A model generated the notes under the pieces. The model was not told the DNA's origin and made no database searches. It saw only the letters and a list, made by a program, of their open reading frames with translations. Both the position numbers and the translations under genes were made by a program. From Polyporus tsugae (taxonomy: Eukaryota > Basidiomycota > Agaricomycetes > Polyporales > Polyporaceae), in NCBI GenBank assembly GCA_024305745.1, contig JAHRBS010000014.1:1743501-1807500 (forward strand): 64,000 nucleotides of DNA, given 5' to 3'. Shown piece after piece: positions 11,343 to 22,353 of the stretch (position 1 is its first letter; each line of letters starts with the position of its first letter).

Positions 11343-14300
11343 TCAGATCGATGCCTTGCCCCGCGGCTCGTACGGAAGCAGCAGCGCGATGGCTCCACTT
11401 CCGATGATGAGCGCGCCCGAGACGTATACCGGGACGGCCGTCTCGAGGTTCGCGTAGAGCGCGATGACGGGAGCCTAGCACATGTCGCACACATGGGGTC
11501 AGTCCGGCATCCATCGGGAAAAAAAATAAAGCATGCGAGCTTCGGCGACTCGGGACTCACGATGATGCCGAAGACGCGGGTCGCGGTTGCCGTGAGGCCG
11601 TTGCCTGTGCCGCGGTCCTTGGCGGGGAAGAGCTCGGGAGAGATGGCGTAGAGCACGCCGTACATGATCTGTATGCGGTGAAAGCGTCAGTTATGGTTCA
11701 GAAGCGCACGCATTGCCTGCCGAGACACGGGTACGTGGACAAGCCGAAATGAAGGAGGAACGAGGAGCCGAAATGGATGGGAGGACTTACGTTACTGTTG
11801 AAGACGTACCCGCAGTTCCAGCCCAGGAGCGCGTTCGAGCTCCTGGCGGTGGTCGACGCGAACAGAAAGACGCCCGTGAGCCCTTTATTCACCAGGGGGT
11901 CGTTGAATAATGGACGCGCGTGCAGAGAACGGAATACTCGCCCGCGCTGACCGCAAGAGTCCCCTTGCGCCCGATGAACGGCTGCTCTACCGCCCAGCCT
12001 GCGAGGAACGCGCCTGGAACGCCGATGACGCCTAGGACGACTTGCTGTATGCGTGCAAGGGAGGGACAGGAAGTAAGCGCAATGGAAGAAGACGGGAAGC
12101 CGAGAAGGGAGAAGACTAACGTTGCGGTAGGTGATGTAATAGGAGCTGTCGCCGAACTGTGCGCCGCGGCTCGCAAGGCTAAAGAACCGACGTCGTCAGT
12201 CACGACTCCGAGGAAGAAGCCGGAGGAGCTTGATGAACAGCGAAAACGCACAGGAAGGGTAGGAAGCTATTGTAGAGGGTAGACGCGAGCCCAATGATGC
12301 CTGCGCAGAGAAGAGAATGCGCTGTCAGCCTGGGCCCGACACGCAATGCGACCACCACGCATGAAACGGCAGCCTATGTACGTACCCCACAGCGCAATAA
12401 GCAGGCTCGTCGACCACGCCAGCTTCGGCGTCTCGAACAGGCTCTTGACGTGTTGCATAGTAAACACAGAGCTCTTGCTCAGCACCTGCTTCTTGCCCGT
12501 GGAGCCTTCGGCCTGCGCGGAGGTTGCTGCAACTGCCTCGCCCACTCTCGCCAGCTGGTCGACGGTGAGCGTCGACGAGGTCCCGTTGAATGCTGCGATT
12601 CGCTGCACGACTGCGACGGCATCTGCGTCCCGACCCAGTCCGACGAGGAAGCGTGGGGACTCTTCGAGCGGGAAGACGAAGAAGCGGATCGCCCAGAGAA
12701 GCAGCGTCATTCCCCCGAGGGTGAACAGGAGGTAGCGCCAGCCCATATTCTCGGCACGCTTGCAGGGGGTCGTGGCGCCCTGGGGGCAGGAGAAGTTGGC
12801 AATGAGCGGCCAGGCGATCTAAGGAGAGGCCGGGAGATCGTCAGTATCAGATAGAAAGGTGTCAGCACGCATTAAGAGCGTGGTAAGGGAAGCGTTGATG
12901 CAGCGAGGGGCTGAATGGGAGACCCGTGCGGCTGTGGCCGCATTCACCAGACAAGGCAATCGACTTGCCAGTGTGGTCCCGTATGCTTCCCACAAGTAAC
13001 TTGCGGGAACGTTAACGTTTTCCAAGCCCTAGGAGTGAAGCTCTAAAGAGTAGGCAGACGCGGGATGACCACATCCTCTGATAAAGAGCTTCCCGAAGCC
13101 AAGTGGCATAGGCGAGGTTTGTACGTGTTCCACGACGCTGACGGAAGACATACGGAACGCGTGCAGAACGTTAAGGCAAGCTCCGAGCTAGCTTCCAAAC
13201 CAGACGTTTTGGACACGTCCCGGAAACGAAGAGAAGAAGGCAGCGGGCGCGTCCAACGCGTCTGGTGAATTTCGTATGGACGGGTGCCCGATATCGCGAT
13301 GCTTTCCGCCTGCGCATGCCCTCTATTCGCGACGCGTCCATTCAGCACTTCCGTCCCTCACGCTGACACATGCGCGCACATCAACAACCCTATATGGCGC
13401 AAAGAGGTCTCCTTCACCAACTAGTGGATATGGACTAGCTGTAGGCATGCCCGTATGAACGCTTATTCCACCCAAGGCTTTTACGCTGGAGAACTCGTCA
13501 CGCATACAACGCGTAAGAGGGTAGCTCCCAAATACACGAGAACGGTGCGCTGCGAAGCCCTCACTTGTGTGCATGAAATTCACCAGACTTCAAGGGAGGG
13601 TTTCTGCCTGGTCTTCTGTCTCCCTCCGTCCTGTTCAGGGCCACATGCGTGAGGCCCTCCCTCAACCTCTGGTGACGAGACTATGCTGAGAAGATATGTA
13701 TGGGAACGAGGACTCACCAATGCAGACACGAGTTGGCCGATTGACCACCATATGGACAGGATGGTAAGCAGATACTGGTGTGAGCCAGGAACGAAGTCGA
13801 GAAACACCGCCGAGTCGATGGGCAGGTTGCCCCCAACGCCCAGTCCCAGTACCGCCAGGAGAGAAGCCAGAGTGATGAAGTTGGGGGAGCCCCCGGCGGC
13901 CAGTCCAAATACGCCGGCCAAGAACAGCGTGATGTTGAACGACCATCTATGGAAGAGCGTGTATCAGCGAATACCATCCACGCGTCTTCAAGGAGCCATG
14001 ACTAGAGCGAAAGTTCGTGCCGGAGTTCCACTGACATCGAAGGAAACCGCAACCGAACTTAGCACAACCGGCAAGTGGAAAAAGTAGACTGGCGCGACAC
14101 CGAGTAACTGAACAACGCGCATATCACCACCGCGATGGCAATATTGGCCGCCGAGCCCTCAACGCTCCGGGGACCGCCTAGGTCAGTCCTCGACCACGTA
14201 GTTGGATCATTGATCACAGGAAACTAGTCAACCGCCCAGACCTGCTGTTGTGCATATGGCAGGGCGTTCTGTAAACGATGCTGAACGACGATAAACGGCT

Positions 14301-14965
14301 ACGGGGTACGTTCCGAGTCGCGACAGTGGTGAGGCGGGAAGAGCTCTTGTATACGGTCTGGTGATGGGGGTACCGCAAAATAATGGAACTCCGGTATCTC
14401 AGGCGACTTCCACTTCCACCCTCCTCGCATATAGTCGGCTCCGAGTCAACTGCAGGAGAGACGTACCTTCTACCCCAGATATCGCAGCCAAAGCCCCAGA
14501 ATATCGCGCCCACGAAAAGGCCGATGTTCTGCGCCAACGAGAGGAAGGGTCCGTTGAAGTGGAATTCGTTCACCGCCGGACTCAGGATGAGCCCTCCCAG
14601 GAGCGGCCAACAACTGTCACTATTTTCCAGGTGAGTTTCCGCCAACACGAAACGAGTGAGCGGTGAAAGGCACGTACGCGAACCATCCGAAGCCCGCAAC
14701 CGCAAACAGCCACCACTAAGTGCCAAGTTTCCTCGTTGGAACGATCTAGCTTCTTGTCACGAGGTAAGAAAGGGCGCACCTGGTACTTGCCCATCCCGAT
14801 CTCCTGCAGCGCGGCGTTCAGGAGTCGTGCCTTTGCCTGGTAGACTGGATCCACCGAGCCCTCCTCGAACATATCCTCGTTCGCATACTTGGGCAAGTCC
14901 GGAACGACGGCGGATGCCTCGCCTTTGGCGTCTAGATCCGCGGTTTTCTTCTCGAGGGAGGACAT
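11343..14965 (-). CDS. MFS transporter with two unusually long introns
   Basis: A sugar/organic-anion type major facilitator, expected to be a 12-helix membrane carrier. The start is MSSLEKKTADLDAKG at 14965. Motifs in order: IGMGKYQ before helix 1; FVGAIFWGFGCDIWGRR, the conserved helix 2-3 loop; WSFNITLFLAGVFGLAAG; GVGGNLPIDSAVFLDFVPG; FVFPLEESPRFLVGLGRDAD, matching the PESPRFL family motif; VVLGVIGVPGAFLAGWAVE, IGRKGTLAV; and ISPELFPAKDRGTGNGL. The stop at 11343 follows LLLPYEPRGKASI. About ten exons. Most introns are short, but 13947-14466 (520 nt, phase 2) and 12819-13717 (899 nt, phase 0) are far longer, although both splice cleanly to restore GRR-WSFN and QLVSAL-IAWPL. The substrate is unknown. 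Confidence 0.85.
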
Positions 14966-15153
14966 GGCGGGGTCGAGCTGCTTGGTTCCGTCAGGTGGGA
15001 GGTCGTGAGATGAATGAACGGAGCGGCAGCGTCTTTATGAAGGTCGGGGGAGAGGGAGGTAGAGCGGGGTGGTGCGAGAGTCCGTGAATGGAGGAGATGT
15101 CGAACAGTTGTCCGAGCGTGTGCTAGTCACAAATTTCCTGACGCCGTTGCCGG

Positions 15154-15160
15154 TTATATA
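15154..15160 (-). promoter_or_regulatory. TATA box of the long-intron MFS gene
   Basis: TATATAA on the minus strand lies about 190 nt upstream of the start codon at 14965, in the correct orientation. It suggests a leader of roughly 150 nt. Confidence 0.45.
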
Positions 15161-15642
15161 CAGCTGAAGCCACAGTAAGGGAGATGGGATACGATTGGTC
15201 AGAAAGCAGGAGATAGCATGGGATCGTTCATGGTATTCCGGGACATGGATCCATGATGCGTACCGGTAGACCTGACAAACGATGGTCATGGGCCTGACGC
15301 AGCCGCCCATTTGCTAGCCTTCCCATCCTCTTGCTGTCTGGGATTTTGAACAGTCAATAGGCCATGGGGAACGCATGGGGGAGCCCTCTCATGGAGACCT
15401 CAGCTGCTCGACCCAGCTCGGGGAACGATATCAAAGTGGATCAGAGTGGTCCGAGCGCCAGATCCGATCTTTTCGTGCGGGCGCCTAGACGGATCATGCT
15501 GCCCTCCGTCTTGCCTCCGGTCCACCAAGCTCACTTCGGGGTTCCTCCTTCCCCTTCTGGTACCCTCTTGACTCGATTTGTCAGACTTCCCGACTGGTCG
15601 TAGCCTTACTGTGGCTCTCCTGGTCTGCCAGGCTGAATGGTC
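15161..15642. other. Divergent promoter region, MFS gene and F-box gene A
   Basis: Non-coding stretch between a minus-strand and a plus-strand gene. No convincing TATA box is visible for the plus-strand gene. Confidence 0.35.
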
Positions 15643-17243
15643 ATGGCAGACATCATTCGTCCCATCCCCGCCTCAACGGGCCAAGTTCTGACCAATAGCG
15701 ATCTCCTCGACTGCATTTTCAAGTTCGTACCATTGCTGTGGGAATCCGAACAGCGCGATCTGGCACAATGTGCCGTCGTCTGTCGCGCGTTCCATGAGCC
15801 TGTCATTCGAATCCTGTGGAGGACTCTAGGCACACTCTTTCCTCTCTGGCACCTTCTCGCTCCACTGGACGTCCCGTTCCCCTTTTTCGCGAGCGGTGGT
15901 TCCAGATTGGAGTATCTCCAGACAGTAAGCATTGCCTCGATTGGAAAGAAAAGAGTCTCACTCATACTATCTGGCAGGTCAGTGCGGCGAAATTGTACGA
16001 CGATCCAACGCGATGGGATCGTTTCCTATGGCACACCTCTCATATCCGCGACTTGGTCTACGTGGCAGACCCGCTTCTGCGAGGAGTGAATGAAGCCCAT
16101 CTGCACCTCCTCCGATCTGTTGTGATCAAGAATGGCGGAAACACTGTCTTTCCCCTCCTTCGCTCCATAAATTGGTCGGAGGATATCTCGGCTATGCTCC
16201 GGGACAGTTCCCTCTCCCCACTGCTCGCCCCAACGCTACGCCTTGTGTCCATCTACCTCGGGGGATCTGATCATCTGACGAATGCCACCTCACTTCGCAG
16301 GCTGCGCGAATCTTCGCCCTTCCTGGAGATTATCACCCTCGGCACAGACTACAATGTCGGCGCAGACCTATCGCTTGCCCGGGAGCTGGCTTCCTTCGAT
16401 CGCCTCCACGAAATCCGATTACCTTCCCTCTCAGGGCCTGAAGTCTTCCAAGAGCTCGTCACACAGTCAAACATTGGCTCCCTGGCCTTACGCGAGGTTC
16501 CTGGTCCCTGGGTTGGGCTTGCCCAGAGAATTCCCGTCCATCGCCTCCTTGAGTTGGACGTCTGTGGAAGTATCCCGTGTCTCACCGGTCTGTTTGATCT
16601 CGCCCGCTTCGAAGCGCTGAGGACCGCGCAGCTCAGCTTCGTTCGTACGGAGGGCTACTGCAGGATCGTCGACATCATCCTTGTCCTGGAGGCTTTCCGC
16701 AGCGCCATATCCCCCGGCAGCCTCCAGAACCTCACCCTCTTCGCCGGGTGGTTCAACTCATCGGAGGACAAGCCTCCTCTCCGCGACGTGCTGGCTCCCA
16801 TCCTCTCCCTGCCCGCCATCCATTCCTTCAACTTCTTCTCCCCGGTGAACGTCGTACGGCACGAGGACGAGGACATCGCCGCGCTCGCGCACGCGTGGCC
16901 GGACCTTGAGCGTCTCTCGCTGTACAGCGGACTCATCATCGACACCGCCGTGTCCGTCGCCGCTGTCCACCACCTCTACACCCACTGCCCCAGCCTCAAG
17001 GAGGTCTCCCTCTCCCATCTGCAATGCCCCGCAATCGGTGTGCACGCAATTCCCGCCCCTCAGCTCGATCGCGTTCCGCCACACCCACTCCAGAACCTGT
17101 TCATCGGGGAGATAGCGTTTGCCCTGGCCGTGACAGATGGAGCGGCAGAGGGGCTGGTGCGATACTTCCTCGACCTCTTCCCGTGCTTGGACGACCGCGC
17201 GGTGCACACACGATCTGGACCACTTCTGATACTTGGAGCATGA
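15643..17243 (+). CDS. F-box/LRR-like protein, paralogue A
   Basis: Lineage-specific F-box protein, presumably the substrate adaptor of an SCF ubiquitin ligase. Two exons, 15643-15924 and 15978-17243 (515 aa). I prefer Met 15643 over Met 15637 because paralogues have similar N-terminal lengths. The F-box region reads VLTNSDLLDCIFKFVPL, then VVCRAFHEPVIRILWRTL. The rest is an irregular leucine-rich fold with landmarks shared with the copies at 19426, 28053 and 61280: LYDDPTRWDRFLWHT, NGGNTVFPLL, LRRLRESSPFLE, PLRDVLAPILSLPAIHSFNF, AWPDLERLS and CPAIGVHAIPAP. The C-terminus diverges after LFPCLDD: the other copies have a QYKR helix and an IYxIxSER ending, which this one lacks. It is either a truncated or a re-ended copy. 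Confidence 0.8.
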
Positions 17244-19425
17244 GTTAAGTGGTCGGTGTAAGTACCGCATGAGATGGGGTGTGGGCGAAACGGATGGGCC
17301 ATACGACCCTCCTTTTCCCGTGGGACTCTCATCCTCCCCACGCCTAGTAAGTCTGTTTAACTTTTTTTTCCGGATGCGCCTGTACGGGACGGCACGACTG
17401 ACGTGTACACGTTGTGCTGGTTTCAGGATCGAATCCATGCCTGACAACCACATGAAGTCTTCGCCAGCATCTGTACTACAGTGTTTAGACGCCAGATTAA
17501 ATTTTGCGGTCAGATGAAACTTCGGCGCGCTTCAACGCACGCGGCCCCGTGCTGTTTGCGCCTGAATGGCATGCAACCTGGTCAGGTCAAGCAAGCTATT
17601 GAGGGTAGTACCATATGTTATCGTACCCGCATGCTACAGCAATACCAATTTTATGCCATTTGTTAAGGCTGAAGGCCAAGAAGATTTTTCGCAGACCTTC
17701 AGTTGCGCTAGATAGTACTATCAATAACAACATCGTTTCATTGAGAGTACCTCATAGTAGTTTCAAGAGACCCGGAGTCCTTCTTCGCGATGCATGGTGC
17801 AAATACTAATAGTGTTTTGCGCGGACCGAATAAATCACGTGATCCAACTCGTGCGCGCCGAGCATGCGTTGGACGTCTCTCGCGAACAGCAAATTCATAG
17901 GCAGCTATGCGCTTTCTATCCGCCAACGAAAGCGCAACTCTTCTATAGCTTAAGATATGTTTATTTATCCTGTACTGGTGTCTCGAGTCACGCCTAGGTC
18001 ACAGTGGCTAACTAATGGGGCATTAACAAGGTGGTTAGGATGTGATGCAACAATGGAAAATTTATCGCCCCTCGCTCAACACCTGTAGATATCAAGTGCT
18101 TCTGCATAAGCTGCAGGCAAGCAGAAGAGAATCGGTCAAGTGGTTCGTCGACATCGCAGTTTTCAGCCCCTCCGTGACCTATGGGACTGTCACGTGTGAT
18201 GCGTTTCATCTGGCCGAAAACGTGACAAACCCTGCACTCGAAAAACACCCCCCTCCAGCCCCGCACGCGCGACGGACCACTTGGCTCCTTTTATCATATT
18301 GTGGTTGATATACTACTCCATTCATCCGCTACACTGTTGGACCACCGCCCCTCCCTGCGGACACGGCACTTCTCGCGCGAAATCACGGTTTCATCTGGCA
18401 CCTAAACACTGTACTGGATCGAGCTCTCCTGCAACTCGCGAACGATTACAAGGACACGACAGTGACCCCCCTTGCCAACATGGTCGGGAGTCGAACCCCC
18501 TCCGTGCCGCTCTAGCACGCGTCGCTTTGACTCCGGGTCAACGAGGGCGCTCGAGCTCATCCCCACGGACGACGACCTTGCTGCGGTCGCTCCCGCGTGG
18601 TTGCTTCGGAGAGCCTCTCCACCAGTCTTACAGGATTCAATTCAACCAAGGCGTCCGCGCCTCGCTGGGACCTGCTCCCGTCGCTCCCAAGGCTCTCCGG
18701 GGCGACGTTGTCTCTCGCTTGCCGACCTGGCCCTCCGCGCCGACATTGGGTGGCCCCCTCGGCCACTGGACGACTCCTCGCCGTGCGCACGGATTCAAAT
18801 CTCGGGAGATCGGGGTGGGACCAGTCTGTTGCCGACTGAGTGCGTCAGGGCGACTTGGACGACTCGGACGTAGTGGTGGCGCGTGGGCGAGCTATCTCCT
18901 GGCTCTATTCTTATACCTGGACTGCTTCTGACGAAAAGCCAGGATGGACTAGGGTCGTTCAACGTGAGAGTTGTTCTTCAGCTTGATGGTCCAGCTGTCG
19001 AGACCCACTCACGGACATCGCCTCCGGGGAAGCAGTGATGTATACATCGAAGATTATTTTTGCCGTCAAATCGAATACGGTCCACTACATGATACGATCG
19101 CTCTGAGGGCTGAAACGGTGTATCTGGAGCTATCTGGAGGAGGGTTCTTAGGCACTCTGTTCGGTGTTGAAAGAGGATTTCAATCTGGGTGCGTTGGGCT
19201 CGCTTGAATGCGTCACCGTTGGATAATCGTGACCCATAATTAACAGTGCTTTCGGGATGAAGTATCTCGAAGACGTGGTGGGCCATTGGGGCGGATCGGG
19301 CCGGTATCCGGTCAGCCGAGGCTACAATGACATCATTAGCTTGTTGCCAGAACTCGCCGTTTGAAACTCGCAGTCGAAAGTATCTCAGTTCTTCACTGCT
19401 CGTTTCTTGAAACCGCACGGTCATC
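17244..19425. other. 2.2-kb gap between F-box genes A and B
   Basis: The left half (17480-18300) is AT-rich and looks like decayed or transposon-derived DNA, although I could not define element ends. The right half holds a 216-codon plus-strand frame (18281-18931) of arginine/serine/proline-rich composition with no motif, which I do not accept as a gene. A GC-rich palindromic string lies at 19298-19313 in front of gene B. Confidence 0.35.
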
Positions 19426-21171
19426 ATGGACGCTCTTCCGAGTCCGCCAGCCTCTACCCAAGTACTTGCCAACCCCGATCTCCTCCACGGCATCTTCACG
19501 TTTGTGCCTCTGGCGTCAGCAAATCGAAACAGCCATCTGGCACTGGCAGGGTGCACGACCGTTTGTTGCACATTCCACGAGCCTGCGATTCGAGTCCTAT
19601 GGAGAAATCTGCACACGCTTCTTCCGCTGTGGCACCTTCTCGCACCGTCAAATGCCCCGTATCCCTTTCGTCACTCTTACGTTGGTGGGTCAGGTGGTAT
19701 TCTTTTGGACTATCTTCAGAAAGTAAGCATATTTGTTTCCAAAAAACCCGGTCTCGCTCATGAAATTATAGGTCAACTCCGCGCAGTTATACCTTGATCC
19801 AAAACGTTGGGACCGCTTTCTATGGCACGCCACCCATGTCCGTGGAATAGTGCATCGTTCGCATACCTGGGAAACGATATGCGACGCAGACCGTCTTCTT
19901 ACAGAGGCTGTCATCACGCACAATGGAGGAAACACTATTCTTCCTCTGCTGCGCACCGCACAGTGGGATTGCATATTCCCGCCCCAATATGATGCTCTCA
20001 CCCCATTCTTTACCTCCACGCTTCGCCATGCTACATTCGACTTTGTCACACCTTCCGACGAGGCAGCGCTTGTTCTAGTATTTCGCCGACTTCGCGAGTC
20101 TTCCCCATTGCTGGAGAAGGTCGTCGTATACACAGGACAAGTGTTCGACACTGTGACGGATCTGTTGCTGATGCACGAGCTGGCCTGCTTTTCTCGGCTC
20201 CACCAGGTTCAAATATCACGTATTCAAGGACTTGAAGCGCTCCGAGTCCTTGTGACGAAGCTTAACCTTACATGCCTTCACGTAGACCAAGTCACTGGCC
20301 CATCGGTAGGCCTCCCAGCCGATCATGCAACCTCCGTCCACAGCCTCCGCGAGCTGTCCGTGGGGGGAGATGTCTCCGTCATTTCCGGTCTCTTCAATCT
20401 CGTCCGCTTCCCAGCACTGAGAAGTGCGATAATCCGACTAAACTCTTGTACACGGACACAATTCGTGCCGACCGACCTCACAACCTTCCTGGCTCTATTC
20501 TTCAATGCCGTCGATGGTGACCTCCAGAGCTTCGAATTTGCGGTCTACACCTCGGCGTTTCAATCGCATGGTAATGAGCCCCTCCTCCGCGATTTGCTTG
20601 CCCCCATCCTTCCCATCCACGGCTTGCGCTCCTTCAGCCTCTTCACCAGTGGCTCGATGGTCACGATCGCAAGGATTGACGACCCGGATATCCAGGCCTT
20701 GGCAATCGCATGGCCCAAGCTTGAGCGTCTCAGCATTGGCAGCGGGTTCCCCTCCGAGTCCAGCATATCGATCAGCGCCATCCACTATCTCTACACCCAC
20801 TGCACAGACCTCAAAGAGCTGTCCATCTCCCTCTTCCGCTTCCCCGTCATTGGGGTGCAGAGATCCCCGCACCGCTCGCCGATCACTCACCATCCCACCC
20901 GCTCCGACACTTGTCTATGCAAAACACGATCATCATGAAGGAGAGTCTCCCATTGTTGGGACCCGAGCTCTCAGGTGATAGCTCGGAGGCTATCGCGAGG
21001 TACCTCCTCGACCTGTTTCCGAGCTTGGATCCCCAGCAGTACAAGCGTGCGATGGAGTATTTGAAGTCCCGACCGCGGAGACGACTGCCCTCCATTATGC
21101 ACTTCGATCATCGGTGGCACAACGTCCTCTGGCATATATACTCCATCTGTTCCGAACGCGGCGAGCTCTAG
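19426..21171 (+). pseudogene. F-box/LRR-like paralogue B, one-base frameshift
   Basis: Start MDALPSPPASTQ. Exon 1 is 19426-19722, a 49-nt intron follows, and exon 2 starts at 19772. F-box region: VLANPDLLHGIFTFVPL and TTVCCTFHEPAIRVLWRNL. Landmarks shared with the paralogues: LYLDPKRWDRFLWHA, HNGGNTILPLL, RRLRESSPLLEKVV, LLRDLLAPILPIHGLRSF and AWPKLERLS. After FRFPVIGVQ (near 20860) the frame runs into foreign sequence and stops at 20938. The expected IPAPLADHSPSHPLRHLS continues in the next frame through LFPSLDPQQYKRAMEYLK to SICSERGEL, stop at 21171. Exactly one base is missing where the paralogues read GVHxIPAP. Either this is a recent pseudogene, whose truncated product would keep about 470 residues, or a sequencing error. 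The rest is intact. Confidence 0.8.
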
Positions 21172-22353
21172 CGCTTACTATCTTCGCGGTCACAAGCCTG
21201 TTGAACTTCTTAATGATACATAGCTACCAGGAGTCTATCCTCCGAGCGTTGGGACGTCCACACGGTCCCTCGAATCACCGCATCGTCGTGTTTCGTGTTC
21301 ACTGCATTCAAGTCATGGTTGTAAATACTACTCGTTTCCGTCGTGCTGAATGTCAATTCTTGCTCCACATTTAACCTCGTCGCCAGTGCTGAAAACCATC
21401 ATAGCCACCGGGGCTGTAATGTACAGAATGTGTCCATTCTGGGCGTGTTCACGCGATATGTTGTGGGCGAACTTTAAGCCACATGTCTAACTTGCGTCCT
21501 CTCGATGCTCGGAAACGGGATGACTCCTGAAGAGTTTAAGTAACAAGCATGACGCAACCGCCCAACTTCTGAGTCCCCACTGGCAGTCCACAAAGCGACG
21601 CCTCCAAGTACAAATGTCACGAAGATGACATAGGCGTGCGTCCTCTAATTGAGCCTCAGCCGCTCCTGCGACAACAAGTAAGTATACTGTAATGTTCATG
21701 CACAAGAGCCCGTCGCCTAACCCTAACCTTCCACCATCATTTAGTAAGGTCTGATCCAAATTTGGGATGTGTGGTTCGTTGGGGAGAGAACCTGAGCTAA
21801 ATTGTTCAGCGCTCAAGCTTCAATCAGCGCAGTGGGCTGGGAAGAACACCGTCTGGCATAGGAGTGTAAAGTTGCTTTAAGTAAGAGGGAGCGGTCTACT
21901 GCGCGGCTCGTCTGCGTCGCGCTCCAGATCATTCGTCAAACGAAACACCTGCCAGATTGTCCAGACGGAAGAATACGCCAACTGAGATATCAAGGTGAAT
22001 AGAACGCGCAGATGATGGTACGTTGGGCGGGAGAGTTGTGGCTGCTTTAATGGCGGCGGATGCAGAAAACTCGAGCAGCGTTGGTGAACGGGTCTGTGTC
22101 GGTGAGCGTATAGATTCTTCTGTAGCCGGTCTGCGACAGTCATGTATGGCGTTTCACGCAGCCTTGTTGGCTCGAAGCGGAACAGCTGCGCGGGATGCTA
22201 CTTGAAGAGACTCGAGTGAGCTTTGTGCGCCGGATCACATGCTGGAACGGGATGGGTGGCCGTCACTACGGTTACGATGGATAAAGGATTTACAGCTCTC
22301 CAGCCATCCGCTGCAAACATGGATAGACAAACGAGTAGCGAGTAGGGGATAGG
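21172..22353. other. Intergenic, no gene recognised
   Basis: No supported coding sequence. A minus-strand frame at 21487-21816 (109 codons) has no motif and I do not call it. The last 300 bases before 22354 may be promoter. Confidence 0.35.

Noticed and set aside
18480..18500. tRNA T-loop-like string GGTTCGACTCC on the minus strand
   Set aside because: Only three base pairs form in the T stem, and I find no matching acceptor stem, D-arm or anticodon arm on either side. A chance match or at most a relic.
18281..18931. 216-codon plus-strand open frame
   Set aside because: Long only because the DNA is GC-rich; arginine/serine/proline-rich, no motif, no relation to the neighbouring F-box family.
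20855..20938. Reading the frameshift in copy B as an intron
   Set aside because: The paralogues have no intron here, and no GT-AG pair joins the two frames without removing conserved residues.
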